From contig CAMJNB010000068.1 in assembly GCA_946407175.1 (NCBI GenBank), positions 1 to 7,007 on the forward strand: 7,007 bases of DNA, written 5' to 3'. The translations under genes were made by a program, and so were the position numbers. The stretch is from an uncultured Selenomonadales bacterium. Lineage in GTDB: Bacteria > Bacillota_C > Negativicutes > Selenomonadales > Selenomonadaceae. Every line of letters starts with the position of its first letter. The stretch's first letter is position 1. Under the pieces are notes generated by a model that was given only the letters and a program-made list of their open reading frames with translations, was not told where the DNA came from and ran no database searches. This document shows positions 6,428 to 7,007 of this stretch, one piece after another.

Positions 6428-7007
6428 TCAGCGCGAAATACTTTTATCGTCCGGCGTTTTGGTAACTTTTTCCTTTACGCGGGATCTATCTTCCCTGCCG
6501 TGTTCGGCGTTAATTTGTTCTGAGCGATTTTTGGGACTGCCGCCTTCAAACTTGCTAAGTGAACCGGTGCCGCCGCCTGCCATAGGAATGTAGCCGACCT
6601 GCATTAACGCGCGTGTCTTGACGTTCAAATTACTGCCCTTCATCTCAATGGAGCTGTCTTTCACTTCAATCAGTGAACTTTTCTTGCCGTCAAGTTTAAT
6701 CGTACCGCCGGAGCCGCCGCCGGAATTTTTATTTTCCGAATTTTTATCCTTGCGTCCCGTCAACTTGTCGAGTTCCTTTGCCAAGTCAGAGAGTTCAACT
6801 TTTTCAGCCTTCGAGCCGCTGTTTGTAATTTCGGAAGTGACTTTGCCGACGGTTGAACCTGCGGGATTGAATTGCACGGTAGCAGGTTGACCGAGACCGG
6901 CTAAGTACTGCGCGTAGCCCGCCATATGCGGTCCCGCCATAGTCAGCTGATTATCAGGCATCATACCCTGCGCGGACTGAATTATTATATCGCCCTTTGC
7001 AGAAAAA
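6428..7007 (-). CDS. C-terminal part of a spike-like (VgrG/baseplate) protein, 5' end outside window
   Basis: This is the 3' end of a larger gene: the frame stays open to the window edge, giving about 192 residues before the TGA. The first residues visible (AKGDIIIQSAQ, about 3-13) look like the repetitive beta-strand tail of VgrG-type spikes. A Lys/Asp/Ser-rich and Gly-rich stretch follows (about 64-101). A second beta-rich block, about 102-138, contains the alternating pattern IEVKDSSIEMKGSNLNVK, as in needle or beta-helix tips. The tail from about 143 is Gly-rich and then strongly charged and probably disordered. A Met at 6964 could pass as a start, but it sits inside a continuous frame with no upstream stop and no ribosome site, so I treat it as internal. 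The YD-repeat gene follows after 18 nt. Spike identity is inferred from the tail alone; another phage-type baseplate protein or an effector carrying a spike-like end is possible. Confidence 0.6.
   Translation of the reverse strand, partial: FSAKGDIIIQSAQGMMPDNQLTMAGPHMAGYAQYLAGLGQPATVQFNPAGSTVGKVTSEITNSGSKAEKVELSDLAKELDKLTGRKDKNSENKNSGGGSGGTIKLDGKKSSLIEVKDSSIEMKGSNLNVKTRALMQVGYIPMAGGGTGSLSKFEGGSPKNRSEQINAEHGREDRSRVKEKVTKTPDDKSISR

Noticed and set aside
6428..6964. A complete 178-residue gene starting at 6964.
   Set aside because: The frame is open to the window edge and the residues before the Met continue the beta-needle pattern, so this is the tail of a larger protein.

Overview
All genes lie on the minus strand, so the locus reads from right to left. 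The sequence is AT-rich (roughly 40% GC by eye) and uses good Shine-Dalgarno sites, short gaps and small gene overlaps. Nothing here fixes the species. The style suits an anaerobic, low-to-mid GC bacterium carrying a contractile injection system, and a Negativicutes-type (diderm Firmicutes) host is my guess only. There are no rRNA, tRNA, transposase or integrase genes, and no recognisable promoter or terminator.

Layout in transcription order: (1) 7007-6428, the 3' end of a gene cut by the window edge; its beta-rich C-terminus resembles the tail of a spike (VgrG-like) protein. (2) 6409-4997, a 470-residue YD/RHS-repeat protein that has a recognisable RHS-type N-terminus but neither the usual core-end motif nor a toxin domain. 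(3) 4963-3530, a compact 477-residue VgrG/Pvc8-family spike protein with hub, OB-fold and beta-helix parts. (4) 3543-2545, a 332-residue protein with an alpha-rich N-terminal two thirds and a C-terminal pentapeptide-repeat beta-helix; it probably starts at TTG. (5) 2537-561, a 658-residue modular protein: N-terminal beta-rich domain, glycine-rich hydrophobic segment, charged helical repeats, then a Ser/Thr/Pro/Gly-rich tail encoded by a 33-bp tandem array. (6) 571-41, a 176-residue protein resembling Imm11 (DUF1629)-type immunity proteins.

Genes 3 to 6 are tightly packed (14-nt overlap, 7-nt gap, 11-nt overlap) and are probably one translationally coupled unit. Read as a whole, this is the tip-and-cargo module of a contractile injection apparatus (type VI-like, extracellular or phage-tail-derived): a spike, a possible adaptor (the pentapeptide protein), a possible cargo or structural protein (658 aa) and a possible immunity protein. 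The spike call is strong. The roles of the other genes are inferred from position. No sheath, tube, baseplate wedge, ATPase or PAAR gene falls in the window.
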